DNA of 64,000 bases from NCBI GenBank assembly GCA_947044365.1, contig OX345637.1, forward strand, positions 11,993,076 to 12,057,075. The letters are read 5' to 3'. A program made the translations under genes and the position numbers. Positions within the stretch are counted from its first letter, which is position 1, and every line of letters begins with the position of its first letter. This DNA is from Petrosia ficiformis (Eukaryota > Porifera > Demospongiae > Haplosclerida > Petrosiidae). The notes beneath the pieces were generated by a model. The model did not search any database, was not told where the DNA came from, and saw only the letters and a list, made by a program, of their open reading frames with translations. Shown in pieces: positions 11,971-24,775 of this stretch.

Positions 11971-13493
11971 CAGGGCCTAAAACTTCTCAGAATTACTATA
12001 TACTAGCCCAACCTATAAACTGGAGACTTGACTGACCTGCAAAAGGTCAAATCTCCAGCTAACCCGTATAAAGATCAAAATTTCAATATACCTGGTAGTT
12101 TTATTTATGTGATTTGTCCAATTCACTTTCAAGGAAAAACGCATGATAGTACTCTTGTTTTTCAACATGGACATGTTGAAATTAGTGTTGTACCTATACT
12201 AGGTTTTGCCAGATACAGATATTATAGGCAACTAAAATTGCCTATACCTATGCCTATACCTGAGTTCACTCCTTTTTCTAGTGTACATGTTGTATGTTTC
12301 ATGTGTATTACTAATTTTTAGCACTACTCTATTGCAGCCATTTTTCACAAACTACTTGAAAAGATGGAAATAGGTTAAAAAATATGATTCTAACTGTTGT
12401 ATTAATCTGTAAAATAGTATTATCACTGTAAACATTAATGGTTATTTTAAGCCATGTTTGCTTACATGAGTTTCAGTATTAATAATATGCTCCTGAGACT
12501 TCACATATATAGTACATTATACAATAAAGAATCTCACAATAATTTAGATACAACAGATATTATTTGTAATTATAAGTATAAATGTATGTATATAGTAAGA
12601 AAGTAAGCAACATAGTAAGAAAGTAAGCAACATAGTAAGAATGTAAGGAATACAGTAAGAAAGTAAGCAACATAGTAAGAAAGTAAGCAACATAATACAA
12701 AAGTAAGCAACATAGTAAGAAAGTAAGCAACATAGTAAGAAAGTAAGCAACATAGTAAGAAAGTAAGCAATATAGTAAGAAAGTAAGCAACATAATATGA
12801 AAGTAAGCAACATAGTAAGAAAGTAAGCAACATAGTAAGAAAGTAAGCAACATAATAAGAAAGTAAGCAACATAGTAAGAAAGTAAGCAACATAATATGA
12901 AAGTAAGCAACATAGTAAGAAAGTAAGCAACATAGTAAGAAAGTAAGCAACATAGTAAGGAAGTAAGCAATATAGTAAGAAAGTAAGCAACATAATATGA
13001 AAGTAAGCAACATAGTAAGAAAGTAAGCAACATAGTAAGAAAGTAGCAACATAGTGTAAGGAAGTAAGCAACACAGTAAGAAAGTAAGCAACATTTGTTG
13101 ATTCAGATGTGATAGAATGGGTATGATAAACTATGATTATAATACACACAAGTTATACTTATATAATACTTTGTTTTGTTAATATACTTTATTTTGACAA
13201 GTACTTTATATACTAGTCCTGAAACTAATACTTGTAAATATTACTATAGGTACTAACTGATATAACCAATTATTTATAGGTACTAACTGATGTGTGGATG
13301 TGTCACACTGACAATATTAATGATGGCCAGTATAGGTTGCATTATAAAGATCAATAAGACACATTTAGACATATTGAAAATCACTTGAAATATAACCTAA
13401 CTACTAGCCCAATTCAGTTACCCAAGTAGCCAAAGCCAAAAAACTACGTAATACAAGCTTTTCGGCTGTTACTAGCCCTAATTTTAGGCCCTG
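11971..13493. mobile_element. Non-autonomous hAT element with internal minisatellite
   Basis: The termini CAGGGCCTAAAA (11971) and its reverse complement ending at 13493 are flanked by an identical 8-bp target duplication GTATTTTC (11963-11970 and 13494-13501). That is diagnostic of hAT. The interior holds a short open stretch at 12028-12321 and a minisatellite. No transposase is visible. Confidence 0.85.
12596..13092. repeat. 20-bp minisatellite, about 25 copies
   Basis: The unit is about GTAAGCAACATAGTAAGAAA, with recurrent variants (ATAATATGA, ATATAGTAAG) and one 19-bp unit near 13040. The three overlapping minus-strand ORFs of 157-201 codons are by-products: a 20-bp period leaves any frame open when the unit has no stops. 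It lies inside the hAT at 11971-13493. Confidence 0.95.
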
Positions 13494-13617
13494 GTATTTT
13501 CTATCTAAATTTATGCCATAATTATATTTTATGAGTAAAGTGTTCCTGTACTTAAATCTCAATGGAAATACTGTTCTGATTATACTGAATAGTAAGAAAT
13601 AGATAGATACATGTCAT

Positions 13618-13990
13618 ATGTACATACATATATACAATATACATACATACATACATACATGCATACATACATACATACATGCATACATACATGCATACAT
13701 ACATGTACATACATACATACATACATACATACATAAATACATACATACATACATATATACATACATACATACATACATACATACATACATACAACACACA
13801 CATACACACACATACACACACACACACATACATACATACATACATACATACATAAATACATACATACATACATACATATATTCATACATACATACATACA
13901 TATACATACATATACATACATCGATACATGCAAACATACATATTATATATACATCGATACATACATACATACATATATACATACATAAAT
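13618..13990. repeat. (CATA)n microsatellite
   Basis: About 370 bp of ACAT/CATA tetranucleotide with some CACACA interruption. The four long ORFs on both strands, rich in Tyr/Ile/His or Met/Tyr/Val/Cys, are artefacts of the repeat. Confidence 0.97.
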
Positions 13991-14094
13991 TAATACAGTG
14001 CTACATATATCACTCATCGTTTACATCAGGATATCACTACTTTAGTTCATGACCTGCTAATGAGTTGTTTTCAGTGTTAAGATTGTAATGGTGA

Positions 14095-14180
14095 AGGTGA
14101 AAAGATTGTTGGTCATTCCAAACTAAAATTTTGAACAATATTCTGAGGTCATGGTGAACGTGAATGATGATTACTTTAGA
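14095..14180 (+). repeat. Dispersed repeat, three copies in the window
   Basis: A segment with GTCATTCCAAACTAAA and GAGGTCATGGTGAACGTG recurs at about 26862-26950 on the same strand and, inverted, at about 50785-50870. It is non-coding and unassigned. Confidence 0.55.
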
Positions 14181-14427
14181 TTACAACCTGTTAATGAGTT
14201 TTTGTGATTAACAACAACAAACCTAAGATATAGGAGTCGAATAGTATTGGTAAGATACTGTCTCTCATTTTCATATACTCATCTTTTTGTATATGTCAAA
14301 ATCCAATCCCTCACTTCATTATTGAGTTAGCTACAGTGTATTAATCCAGACTTGGTGGTGACAAAATCACTGAAAATTAATTTTCTGAATTTTCATCATC
14401 TATACAGATCTGTTTCCATCCATTCAT

Positions 14428-14717
14428 TAGGGCTGGGATGATTAATTTATGAATCGATTAATTAATCAATATTGAAAATTCTGGTAAGTCTGTAATAACA
14501 ATTATGCTAATTATTCCAAATGACATGTTTTAAGCATGCAACAGCAAATAATGTACAATATGGAAATGACAAGAAGCCTTTTTGATCATCAAATGGGAGG
14601 AGTTTTCAACATTATTTGACTTAATTGGCTAATTACTTCCACTCATTTTAATCAATTATCAATCAATTTGAAATTAGTGATAATCGATTTCAGAATCTCA
14701 GCCGATTCCCAACCCTA
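14428..14717. mobile_element. hAT-type MITE, 290 bp
   Basis: The ends TAGGGCTGGGA and TCCCAACCCTA are flanked by imperfect 8-bp duplications (CCATTCAT and CAGTTCAT). The interior is rich in ATCGATTAAT motifs. A second copy in opposite orientation lies at 46629-46898. From 14720 to 16200 I see nothing further supportable. Confidence 0.6.
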
Positions 14718-16201
14718 CAGTTCATCCACCCATCCATTCGTCCTTTCATACATTATTCAATCATCCTTCCATCTTTCCAGCATCTATCCATTAATTTGTA
14801 TAAAGAATTCTCTAACGATTTCTGAAAGAGTTTGAAATGCATCACAGTTTACGAGAGAGTTTAAAACTTGTAAAACAAACTCATCCATCATTGTATTCAG
14901 AAACCTGACACACATCACTTAGTGTCCACACCTCATGAGATATGTAGCTATTATTCTCTCCATGTTGTTTTGGAAGCACACTGTATCTTTATTACTTTCA
15001 ATGTGTCTTTTGTTATTCATAATTCATAATTGGCCTTTTCTGCTACTAAAAGAGTCAAAGGATATATTTTTTGCTGAAATGAATTCAACTTACTGTAATC
15101 CAAATACAAAGAGATGTATGCAGTATATATATATGTGGTATATGGCATGTCATTATGTGCCCTTTGCTTTAAACATGACTAATTTTGTGGGTTGAACATG
15201 ACTATTCACTTCACAAAACAATGTCTTCATTAAGTGCTCACTATAAAACTGCAAGAAACCCGCATATAGTATTATTGATATTGTTTTTTAAAAAGTTTTT
15301 TTAACTACTTACAAAAATAGGTTTTATAACTGCAACAAAAGAAAAGATTCAAAAGCAGGCCTATTGATACAGTATAGTACAATGGCAAAATACACTTTTA
15401 TATAATTATATATAAAAAAATTAAATTCCTGAATTACTGTTTCAATGAAGAAATGCACTTCATCAAGCCATAGTGTTGAAAACACCAACTGAAAAAGTGA
15501 AAAAAATTAATCTATATTTGTGCATAATTATGTATAATTATACACAGCTCACACAGTAATTTCATCTCCAAAATAATATTATGGTTACACAGGGGCATAA
15601 ATGTAATATTGTTCAGGGCAACTGTACATCAGTGCACTTTGCACACTGAAAATGTTTTGCCCCATTAAGTTATAGTTATAAAATGTGCATACAGGCATAT
15701 ATAGTTATAATTACTACATACACATGTTCATGATCCCACCACTGAAACTAATGATCATCACAAAACAAGCAATGAAACTAGTATTCCATACTGATAATGG
15801 ATGAACAATACTTGATCCTCCTGTGTTGGGAAAGTAATATCATATTTTGTAAGTGAATTTCCTCATGTAGCTATGTACAGTTAGGTGATGTGTAGTAAAC
15901 GTTAGATCCATGCAAGTGTTTGTAGAATATAATATTAAAGTTTTGTTATGAAACGGAATCAGCCATCACTGTATATACTACAATAATGATTGTCTAATTT
16001 TATTGTCAAATTCTGTGTTTCCCCATAATTCTCAATTGCATGAATCAACCTAATAATGCCTATCCTATATTTGGAGTTATAAATAATTACAATACATCAT
16101 AAACTTATATTTGCATGTAGCTATGTATATTCAAAATTAGAGGAGTCTCTTGTGGGCTGATAGCTGTTGACTCACTATTATGCATAGTAAAGTAGCTTGG
16201 T

Positions 16202-18695
16202 CTATATACTTTTATGTGGCTGTTTAAGAGTTTGTACATAATTATTTGTATACCAACCTGTTGTGGTGTCATCATATGTAGTGTTTAGAGAGAATGTATT
16301 GATATCCTCTTGTCCTACCAATGTTATGAAAGCACTGGTATCCCCTGATGCTTGACGATTCTCACCACCATAATTAATAACTGATTCATTATATAATTCA
16401 GGACTCACAAAGTAGTCAATCTCACTAGTACTACGCATTTCAAAATCAGCTGTAAGTGAAGAGGGACTACGAATAGTGAAAGAACCATACAGCACTAATT
16501 CTCCAACAGAGATTTCGATCTTGATTGTGAAGCCTCCTGGAGGAAAATTATATTCTAGATTTGTAGCCTGATCTCTACCAATTGTGGTTTGTAATTCTTG
16601 ACTGATCTCAAATATAGCTGGTGCTGTTAAATGTTTCATAAATTTCTAGACAGTGACTTCACAGATTATAATAAAACTTACTTTCACAAGCTGTCAGCTG
16701 TAGTGGTCTCAGTTCTTCTGCAAATGCCTCGGGTGAGAAGTCTGTAATCAGATAGACATAACTGGGATCTGAGGCAATAATTTGTAATTCTGCTTCATTA
16801 ATGCCACTACCAATACCCACTGAATAAACTTCAATATTGTCATTATGAACTCTAGGTGCTGCTTGAGCTGTTAGTGTAGGTTCATTTGATCGGCCATCAG
16901 TGAGTAAGATCACAACACGAGGGATTCCTTCATTAACACGAGCATTAATGAATGCAGTTGGAATAAGGTCTAATGCCAGATCTGTGCTTGTTCCACCACC
17001 AGTATAAACTACACTGTTGACAGCTGTTGTCAACTGTTGAGCATTATTAATAGAACCTAATTGAATTAAAATACTGGCTGTGGAAGAGAATCGAATTAAT
17101 CCCACACGTGTGGAATTAGCTCTAATCTCAAAATTAGCAATGACATTAGCAACAAAGTTCTTCATTGTGACAAAGTTTTCACTCCCAACACTACCTGATG
17201 AATCTAGCACAAATAATAGATCTAAACCAGTTTCACAACCTAATATTAATTGTATTAATAATTATACAACATACATGATGTGTATTTATGAATGAATCTG
17301 ACCTCCAAGAAGATCTCTCAAAGTTGTCAAAATTTCCTTTGTGCGTCCAGTCTCAGACTGTATCCAGTCATCCACAGAACTTAGGAAACTGTCAACAGTT
17401 TCCTGAGTACATCTTTTTGCACTCTCATAAATCTAGAATCATAATAATCATATATCACTGTAAAAACTATTGTTTTAATCAGGTTTAATTGTTGTATAGA
17501 TGCATTAATTATATAATTAATATATATAATATAAGATGTGTAGTACTGCATATATCATCTATATAACTGCCTATACAGGGTGTTAATAAAATATTGGTTT
17601 ATGACACACTGTACTATAAGAACCTCACATAATTTGTATGTACTACAAACACATATAAGATCTTCCAATTATCTTTAGTAAGGCAAATAGAAAACAAGCG
17701 ACTAATAATTTTGTTGAAGCAAACGAGAACTTACAACATAACAGTACAATAATTCCTATTATACATTACTTGTTGAATTCCAAGTCTTGTTAGTATGTCA
17801 GAATCATCCAAGACGTCTATAAGACAGTCCAAGTTTTTTAGACTCAAAAGAATGTCCGTACAGAACCCATTTTCAACATAACACTCTGGATGAGAGCCAT
17901 ATGCAAACTCAAGTAACTCTTGACAGGTACCATCGTTATTATATACTGCACTGTTGAGGATTTCTTGCATGAGACAAATTTGTACACCATTTTTTATCCA
18001 TGCTTGTCCCTGCAATATAAAACATGTATATAATCACAATTATATATAATGCTTTGCTTATCTCGCCTCACATTAAAAATAAATGTTAAATTCTATGAAT
18101 AAAGCTGAAAGAATAAACTGAAAAAATGCTGACTTCACCCACCCCCACTGAGCTACAACCATCAGCACTTCACAATCCTCTATCTACTTCACGAATTTCT
18201 ATACTAATATGGGTTTCAGACTGCCACATACATAGTGGCTGTCTAGACCCGGTGCGCGACTGAAGCATTCAGTACCACTTGTGCAGTATATAGAGGATTG
18301 TGAAGTGCTGATGGTTGTTGTAGCTCAGTGGTGAGAGCACTGGTGGCTGAAGTCAGCGGCTCTGGGTTCGATTCCATGTGACTTCCAGCATTTTTACTCT
18401 CCTCTTTCAGCCTTATTCATAGAATTTATCATTTATAAATATAATATAAGTATACACATACATAATTTCCATATACCTCTGAATTGAAGCACTTTAAAGA
18501 GCTTACAAATCTGGTACAGTATCTCTGGCCATAATTGAGTGCATATCCAGTGGTATCGCAGGGAATTCTTGCTTCTGCACATTGAGGATAAACGTTGCAG
18601 TTTCCTTCAGCTGCTAGTGCAGTACAGTCCTGTGCATTTCCTGAGCCAAGTATAAAAATTATAGTCGCCAGAGAAATAAACGCCTGTAATCCCAT
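16202..18695 (-). CDS. Secreted von Willebrand factor A-domain protein
   Basis: Five exons: 18695-18477, 18009-17770, 17432-17303, 17239-16682 and 16623-16202. All phases agree (0, 0, 1, 1) and total 522 aa. It begins with a signal peptide (residues 1-21, cleaving near GNAQ). Two Cys-rich segments of ~75-80 residues follow, which look like one diverged repeat. Then comes a vWA domain from about residue 205. Its MIDAS is complete: DSSGS, the GGGTSTD threonine and LLTDGRS. The C-terminal ~135 residues look beta-rich and are not assigned. vWA domains bind extracellular ligands through a metal ion, so an extracellular matrix, adhesion or humoral role is likely. A possible weak donor at 16257 (gttggt) would lead to an unseen exon. 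Reading through to the TAG at 16202 is the simpler model. Confidence 0.82.
18089..18428. repeat. tRNA-derived fold-back element in intron 1 of the vWA gene
   Basis: The arms 18089-18183 and about 18289-18428 are inverted copies. The right arm carries 45-50 bp more. That longer arm contains TAGCTCAGTGG (18320-18330) and GGTTCGATTCC (18365-18375), matching the RNA polymerase III A-box and B-box of tRNA genes. A full cloverleaf does not form (the T stem is mispaired), so this is a tRNA-derived SINE or pseudogene, not a working tRNA. Confidence 0.65.
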
Positions 18696-18719
18696 TTTGA
18701 CTATATACAGAGAATGCGC

Positions 18720-20750
18720 ATTCGAGTCGTAATTATATACTAAGCCGCTGATGACGCAATTTCAGTTTTGGACCAATGCACTTCGCAGTCGACAGAACCC
18801 TTTCAGTTTGTAATTGTACAACGAGAGGAAGTGTACGGTGGCTCAGAAGGGCCTTCCACTTCTATAATATGTACTTCTTCTGCTTCAACCCCAGGCACGT
18901 GGTTAATTTGCGCGTTAGCGTTAATTTTATTTGCGCACGTAATCTCTTCTGGCACATGGTTAATTTGCGCACTTGGTTAAGCACCTTAATTATGCAGATA
19001 ATTCTAGAGCTAATATATATAAACAATCAGGAACCCATGAAAAATCACAGGGTTTTTTCATGGGCTCCTGAAACAATATATAGGTAAGGAAATTTTGAAA
19101 TCTAGCTTGATCCAGAGCCAGTCAATTAATAAGAATAAAATTATTAATTGCTAAAGGTTTTTACAGTAACTCGAATACTAGTTATCAAAACTGTAACAAC
19201 AACATCTGCTTTCAGCAATTCATCAATTTATGGCCACATTGACGGCTTGCCATAGCTCAACTCTAGTTATGCTTACTGAATATTATGATGTAGCTAATTG
19301 GCCTAAAATGTGAGAGTACTAGTGTAATTTGAGATAGCGTTTTAATTGTGTAAATATCAAAAAATGAAAGCACATGTAGCTAGGGATATCTAAACTGAAA
19401 AAGCACAAAACAAGTTTGGGATTGTAAATTTGCAATAAAACTAACCAGCTGTTATCTACAACGCTATATATATAATAAATCCAAAACCTTTTAACAACAG
19501 GTAAAGGAGGAAACCCCTAAAGTCATTATGACATGGGAAGAGATACTGTAAATCAAATAATGATCCATTAATGTTAACGAGAAGCAGCAACAACTTGGTA
19601 AACTAAAATTTAATGCCTGTGAATAATCTGTGTGCATGTCTAGTAGCTAAAGTAAGCAGCACTGATGAAAATGTGGCTTCAGTTCTTGAAGGTACTATTA
19701 CAAAAGGAGAGGGGGCTAGTACAATCACAACTATTGAAATCATCTATATAATGGACTACTATATATATATATATATATAATATATATTTATGATGCTGTA
19801 AAAGTATTATTAATGGAAATTGAAACAAATAAAAAAAGAATAAAAGATTTATTATCATACTTAATATTGTGACCAGAATTTATGACGAAGAAATTGTAAT
19901 AAATCATGACATTAGTATCTATGGCTTCCAAAGAGTCAGTCCATTGCTATATCCCAGAAATTAATGTGAAAATGAATATTTATTCCCATAATGTAAATAA
20001 CATATTAGCACTTGACATTCTAATGACATGAAGGATACTATTAAACCCTCAATTCCTTTGATTTGTTGTAATATCAAGTATACATTAATTTATCAATAAC
20101 TATAAAAAAAATACATGGAAAAACATTTTAATAGAGTATAATTATTTATAATATGTGACAATGTGCATTAAAAAATCTTTTGAACTTCAGCCCTGAATAC
20201 AGAATAATAGTTCAGTTGTAATCCAATGCAGAATGTAGTGTACCTACACCTAGAATGGAGTATGTCATCAAAGATATATTGATTAGACCATAACCACCTA
20301 ACCACCCTAAATGAACCACGTAATGATATTCATAAGACTATGATGACATTAATAGTAATGACAATTTTTAGTTTCAGTTAAGTCATGTGGTTTCTCAAAC
20401 TTTTATAGTTTAATTTAGGATTACTAAAGGGTTTTAGTTTTAGTTTTAGTTAGTTATTGTTATTACAGTAGACCTGTAATTTAGTTATAATTAAATTAAC
20501 TCAATGTCACAATGCCTTACTAAAAGAGTTTTAGTACAATTAACTGAAACAACATCTCCCTTGTCCCACTCTAGTATCATAACACAGACTGAATTACAGT
20601 TAATGCCATTACGTATACAACTTATTTTCATGAGCTATATATGTCACTAGTTATACTCTCTATTGCATGGTATCACTCCTCCAGACTGAGACAGCTAGAA
20701 CTTAATGAGAATGACTCAGCCACCATTTATATGGAGAAACAAGCAGACAC
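18720..20750. other. No gene seen
   Basis: There are short imperfect repeats around 18890-18980 (GGTTAATTTGCGC twice) and a small hairpin at 19028-19070 (CCCATGAAAA and its complement). A fragment at about 19870-19970 is shared with 24490-24770 and 41150-41430. No ORF has coding character. Confidence 0.5.
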
Positions 20751-20758
20751 TACTCCAG

Positions 20759-21030
20759 ACTTTGACACTGTTTAAAATTAGATAGCTATAAGATTATACT
20801 ATCCCATGCAATATATTACCTCCCCTCGTATAATATCTCAGATCATTGGTCCCACCATGTTTTATTGTAGCCAAGGTTTAGGATTACAGGCTTTGCAACT
20901 GTTTAAAATTAGATAGCTATAAGATTATACTATCCCATGCAATCTCCCCTCGTATAGTATCTCATTGGTCCCACCATGTTTTATTGTAGCCAAGGTTTAG
21001 AATTACAGCTTTGGAACTGTTTAAAATTAG
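20759..21030 (+). repeat. Two-copy tandem duplication, ~120-130 bp
   Basis: The segment from CTGTTTAAAATTAGATAGC through TTATTGTAGCCAAGG is present twice, at about 20767-20885 and 20898-21000. A third partial start (CTGTTTAAAATTAGATAA) lies at about 21017. The second copy has a small deletion. Confidence 0.85.
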
Positions 21031-21573
21031 ATAATCTTTCATCTATGACAGTTGCAATTTGCTACAAAACATGGTTGGAACAATAACTGGATAGGTCATT
21101 TTGAATTGTACTGTCAAACTAGTGGAGTGCCTTCATACACAATGGTGGGTTACCTATCAGTATGACTGATATGCAACTACATCACTTACAATTAGCCTGT
21201 ACAAAGGACTTTGGCATCACCGTGTATTATAGACATAGACTATGTGCTACCATAGCAACCAAAATTTGTTAACCTTATGCTTGATAGAAGTACCATTATT
21301 ACTTAGTCAACAGAGTCTAGATTCCAGGTGATGATGAGATTAAATACAACATACCAAATTTCAGCCTAGGTTGGATAAACTCCGGATTATGGCACTACTA
21401 TTGCATGTGGTATAGTTAATCATAGTGGGACACAGAACGGGCATACCTGAAAACATAAAATATTTTCATAGTTAATTAGTTATAACCACACCTACAATAT
21501 AATAATGTGATAATATATATACATACATTTTAAATGGTAGGGTACAATTTCTATTTACTGGGAAATGCACCCT

Positions 21574-21837
21574 AGTGTAAGCTACACCACTGTACTACTA
21601 CATGTAGTTAACCCTTTAGTGTTAGCTACACCACTGTACTACTACATGTAGTTAACCCTTTAGTGTAAGCTACACCACTGTACTACTACATGTAGTTAAC
21701 CCTTTAGTGTAAGCTACACCACTGTACTACTACATGTAGTTAACCCTTTAGTGTAAGCTACACCACTGTACTACTACATGTAGTTAACCCTTTAGTGTAA
21801 GCTACACCACTGTACTACTACATGTAGTTAACCCTTT
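21574..21837 (+). repeat. 44-bp tandem repeat, six copies
   Basis: Six head-to-tail units begin AGTGTAAGCTACACCACTGT and end GTTAACCCTTT, 264 bp in all and almost identical (one T insertion or substitution in the second). Each contains the palindrome CTACATGTAG. The units are contiguous with no spacers, so this is not a CRISPR array. From 21840 to 22845 I see no supported gene. Confidence 0.95.
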
Positions 21838-22848
21838 GACTCAAATAGATCTTTATACCCAGATGCTATATGGTCTCATAAACTCAAGTACAAGATTACT
21901 ATACTGTTGTATACTTCATAAATCTAGTTTAGCTACATACAGATATTGGTTCAATTGTCTTGTGTTATAGATATCTGATCAAGTGGATGCCATTTCTTCC
22001 ACCAACAACACCATAATATCAACATTTATATATACAACAAACTATTAGCTTGAGCTATAAGTCAGTAAAATGTACACATTCCAAGACGTATGAGCACATG
22101 TAAAGGTATCACTGTCTACAGCACATATATATTTGTACTAGATCCAGAGTCACTAGAAAGGTGGTACAAAAAGTATGCATGTGTGTGCAAGTTGCAAAAA
22201 AAGTTAGCTGCTCATTAGTTATTCATAAAGGGTGTGGCCAACTAATACGCATATGTTTGTTGAATACATTTTCATATGTAAAGCAATGTTTTGATGAGAT
22301 TCAAGGCACCCTTTCAAATATTTGTCACTAAAACACTATACCGAATGGCAAATATTTTAAAGGTCAAGCAGGCTGAAGTATCCATGAATCTTGGAAACAA
22401 TATGTATCCTATGACTACGTGGACCCATCCTGTATATGTGCACTCAGGATTAAACTTAAGATGTCGTGAGTTACAAAATACCAACAGAATGCCCTCTTGC
22501 TCATTGTGACATGGACAGCTGGAGGTGATGACAAAAATAAATGCAACATACCTATAACTTACTTTTTGAGGTATAAATCTATGAATAGAATAATTTTAAG
22601 TAGTAACTTGACTCAGTACAATGATGTACTTCATGTTCGTATATCTGGTCTCAACTGTAGAGGGGAGGAGCAGATTATTATCTTGTCAATCATGTTGTTA
22701 TTACATTAATACTAACTACTAGGTCTACAGGAGAATAAAACTAACTGCCTGTAGTATCTACAAAGGGATTGACAACAGCTTAAATCCAGTTATCTCAAAT
22801 GTCAAAGGGACCACTTAAAAATGTCTAACATAGTGGTAAGTCTTGTGT

Positions 22849-22895
22849 AGCCAGCCCCTCCCACTCTAGTGTGAGGGGCCGGCTATGTGAGGCTG
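22849..22895. repeat. Short GC-rich hairpin (MITE-like)
   Basis: TAGCCAGCCCCTCCC faces GAGGGGCCGGCTATG across a ~10-nt loop. Related hairpins with the same GTGTAGCCAGCCCCTCCC head occur at 49561-49610 and, diverged, at 45838-45890. Confidence 0.6.
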
Positions 22896-23287
22896 CTCGG
22901 TGATGTAATGGTTAAATCAGACCTCTACAACAATTGTATGTTCTCATCATCCTCAAAACAATCTGTTTCCTAAAATAATTGTCATGAAACTACTGGACAA
23001 TCGAGGAGATAATGTTGGAGCAATCGCAATCATGTTTCGCTGCTTTCCAATTTTGATAGTTGATAGCCCTACATGTTCTTTCCCATTTACATAATTATGT
23101 ACATTTTATCTAATACAAAAGGGGGGAAGGGGTTCGTTTTAACCAGACGGCTAGGATTACCTTCTCCACCCCAAGAGTTTCCAAAGTTTAATACTAATAT
23201 GCATAAGATTATTTTTTTTAAATAATCTAGAGGACCTATCTACTTTATGTTAATTTTCAAAATTCATTTTAAAATTAAGCTTCTTCA

Positions 23288-23406
23288 TGGCCTGCGGCCA
23301 CACCATGTTGAATACACCAGTTTCCATCCGAACACCAAAGTTAAGCAAAATTCAGTCAGCTTAGTACTTGGATGGGAGACCGTCTGGAATTAAGGTAGCT
23401 GTTAAA
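23288..23406 (+). pseudogene. 5S rRNA-like sequence, probably a pseudogene or 5S-derived SINE
   Basis: GCCTGCGGCCACACCATGTT at the start and TAGTACTTGGATGGGAGACC with CGTCTGGAAT in the body match metazoan 5S rRNA in order and spacing over ~118 nt, including the internal promoter region. The 3' end (GGTAGCTGTTAAAC) does not pair with the 5' GCCTGCGGC as a real 5S would, and loop B/C is changed. It is therefore likely non-functional or the head of a 5S-derived SINE. Confidence 0.75.
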
Positions 23407-23863
23407 CCATTTGAATGTGATTGATATTTATACTTCTGGAACATTTTAAAAAGTATTATTGTTATTTCCACCACTAGATTAAAATCTGTATGAAAACCTA
23501 TCTACTATTATATCTTTATGGTTTGTAGGCTCATCACTATGATTGCTTTCTCATGGGTTCAAACTATATTTGCATATAATTATGCTTGTGTGTGTACTTA
23601 AGGAAGCTGGATCATCATTGAAGTTGGTCAATTAATGGGCATGGCACATACAAGAACACACAAACTGACCAGCATGAAGATTCTGGAAGAATGTAAAATT
23701 GCAACTAATATGTGGTGAAGCACTTTAGAAAGTACTTGAGCACAATCTCAAGTACACAGTAAAGTGCTTGAGACTGTGAACTGCTTATGTAGTTGAAGAG
23801 GTGAAAGTGCACAAGCTGAAAATATATAAAGAATTAGGAAGAGACCCTCCTAACGGTGTTATG

Positions 23864-24384
23864 TTAGTAATGAAGCCTACAGAAAAACAGATACTTTCTT
23901 TTCAGGAAACAACATGACTGCAGCTGAACTCTGTAGACTTCATTGCTAACATAACGCTGTTAGCTTCCTAATTAACTTCTCTCTATATCATATTAGTTAT
24001 TACCCAAGCCTTGGGTAATGAGGGATGACGCCTCCCAGCTCAAAGAGTTTACTTTGGAAATTGTGGTCTTTCTGGTCGATTCGTGGGACTTACCACCCTG
24101 CGGATTCTGACAGCACTTTAGGTTGGGGGATATAATAGAACTTGGGTTCCCCACAACTGATAGGACTACAGTCTTATATACACACTTGTGTGTATATATG
24201 TTGTGGTTTGGTCATTCCCATCAACTAGTCCCAGTTTGATGGGCACTCTTTTTTTTTAAGGAGGCATGGCTTATTAGTTAGAGCTTGAGCTTCCTGATTG
24301 AAAAGTCAGTGGTTTGAGTTCAGCTGCAGTCGTGTTGTTTCCTGAAAAGAGAGTGTCTGTTTTTCTGTGGACTTCATTGCTAAC
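23864..24384. repeat. Fold-back of tRNA-like SINE copies
   Basis: Arms of ~66 bp at 23864-23929 and 24319-24384 are inverted copies (shared GAAACAACATGACTGCAGC). Ahead of the right arm, 24261-24330 resembles a tRNA: TGGCTTATTAGTTAGAGC as A-box and GGTTTGAGTTC as a degenerate B-box. Two SINEs in opposite orientation or one fold-back would explain it. Confidence 0.55.
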
Positions 24385-24489
24385 ACAAGCTGAAAGTGCT
24401 TCAAGCATAATTTTAACACATTTTTAATCAAGGAACACAAAAAAAAAACAAATGTTTTTTGTGATTATTATTGCATATTAATAATAACA

Positions 24490-24775
24490 TTAATTTTCAG
24501 AGATTGCCTGATGAAATATGGATTGAATTATAACAATAGGACCAGTTTGGTTTATAAATCAATTCTTAATAGATTCATCAACTATCATTGTATATGTGGA
24601 AGGTACACTTACCAGTTTGCTTACCGGTGTGTGTTATTCCTACTTGTGATCATAATGTATAATGAAGAAATCATTACTGATCATGATCAGTATCTATGGC
24701 TTTTAAAGACTCAATCCATTGCTGTGAACATCAATCAGTCTTGATGAATATCGGAGGAGTAAATGGTATAAAAAT
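24490..24775 (+). repeat. Dispersed repeat shared with 41150-41430
   Basis: TGATGAAATATGGATTGA, TAGATTCATCAACT and GTATCTATGGCTTTTAAAGA recur with changes at 41150-41430, and in part at 19870-19970. The 77-codon ORF in it is not conserved between copies. Confidence 0.6.

Noticed and set aside
12544..13149. Three overlapping minus-strand ORFs of 157-201 codons rich in Leu, Cys and Tyr
   Set aside because: They are the 20-bp minisatellite read in three frames; no start context, splice sites or non-repeat coding sequence.
13552..14052. Long ORFs of Tyr-Ile-His and Met-Tyr-Val-Cys repeats on both strands
   Set aside because: Translation of the CATA microsatellite, which has no stops in these frames.
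18316..18390. Functional tRNA gene
   Set aside because: A and B boxes match, but the T stem and acceptor stem do not pair and an inverted copy is adjacent, as in a SINE.
21574..21837. Possible CRISPR-like array
   Set aside because: Units are contiguous with no variable spacers, and the genome is eukaryotic.
22291..22709. Two overlapping plus-strand ORFs of about 70 codons
   Set aside because: No recognisable motif, no shared splice signals and no conservation with any other copy in the window.
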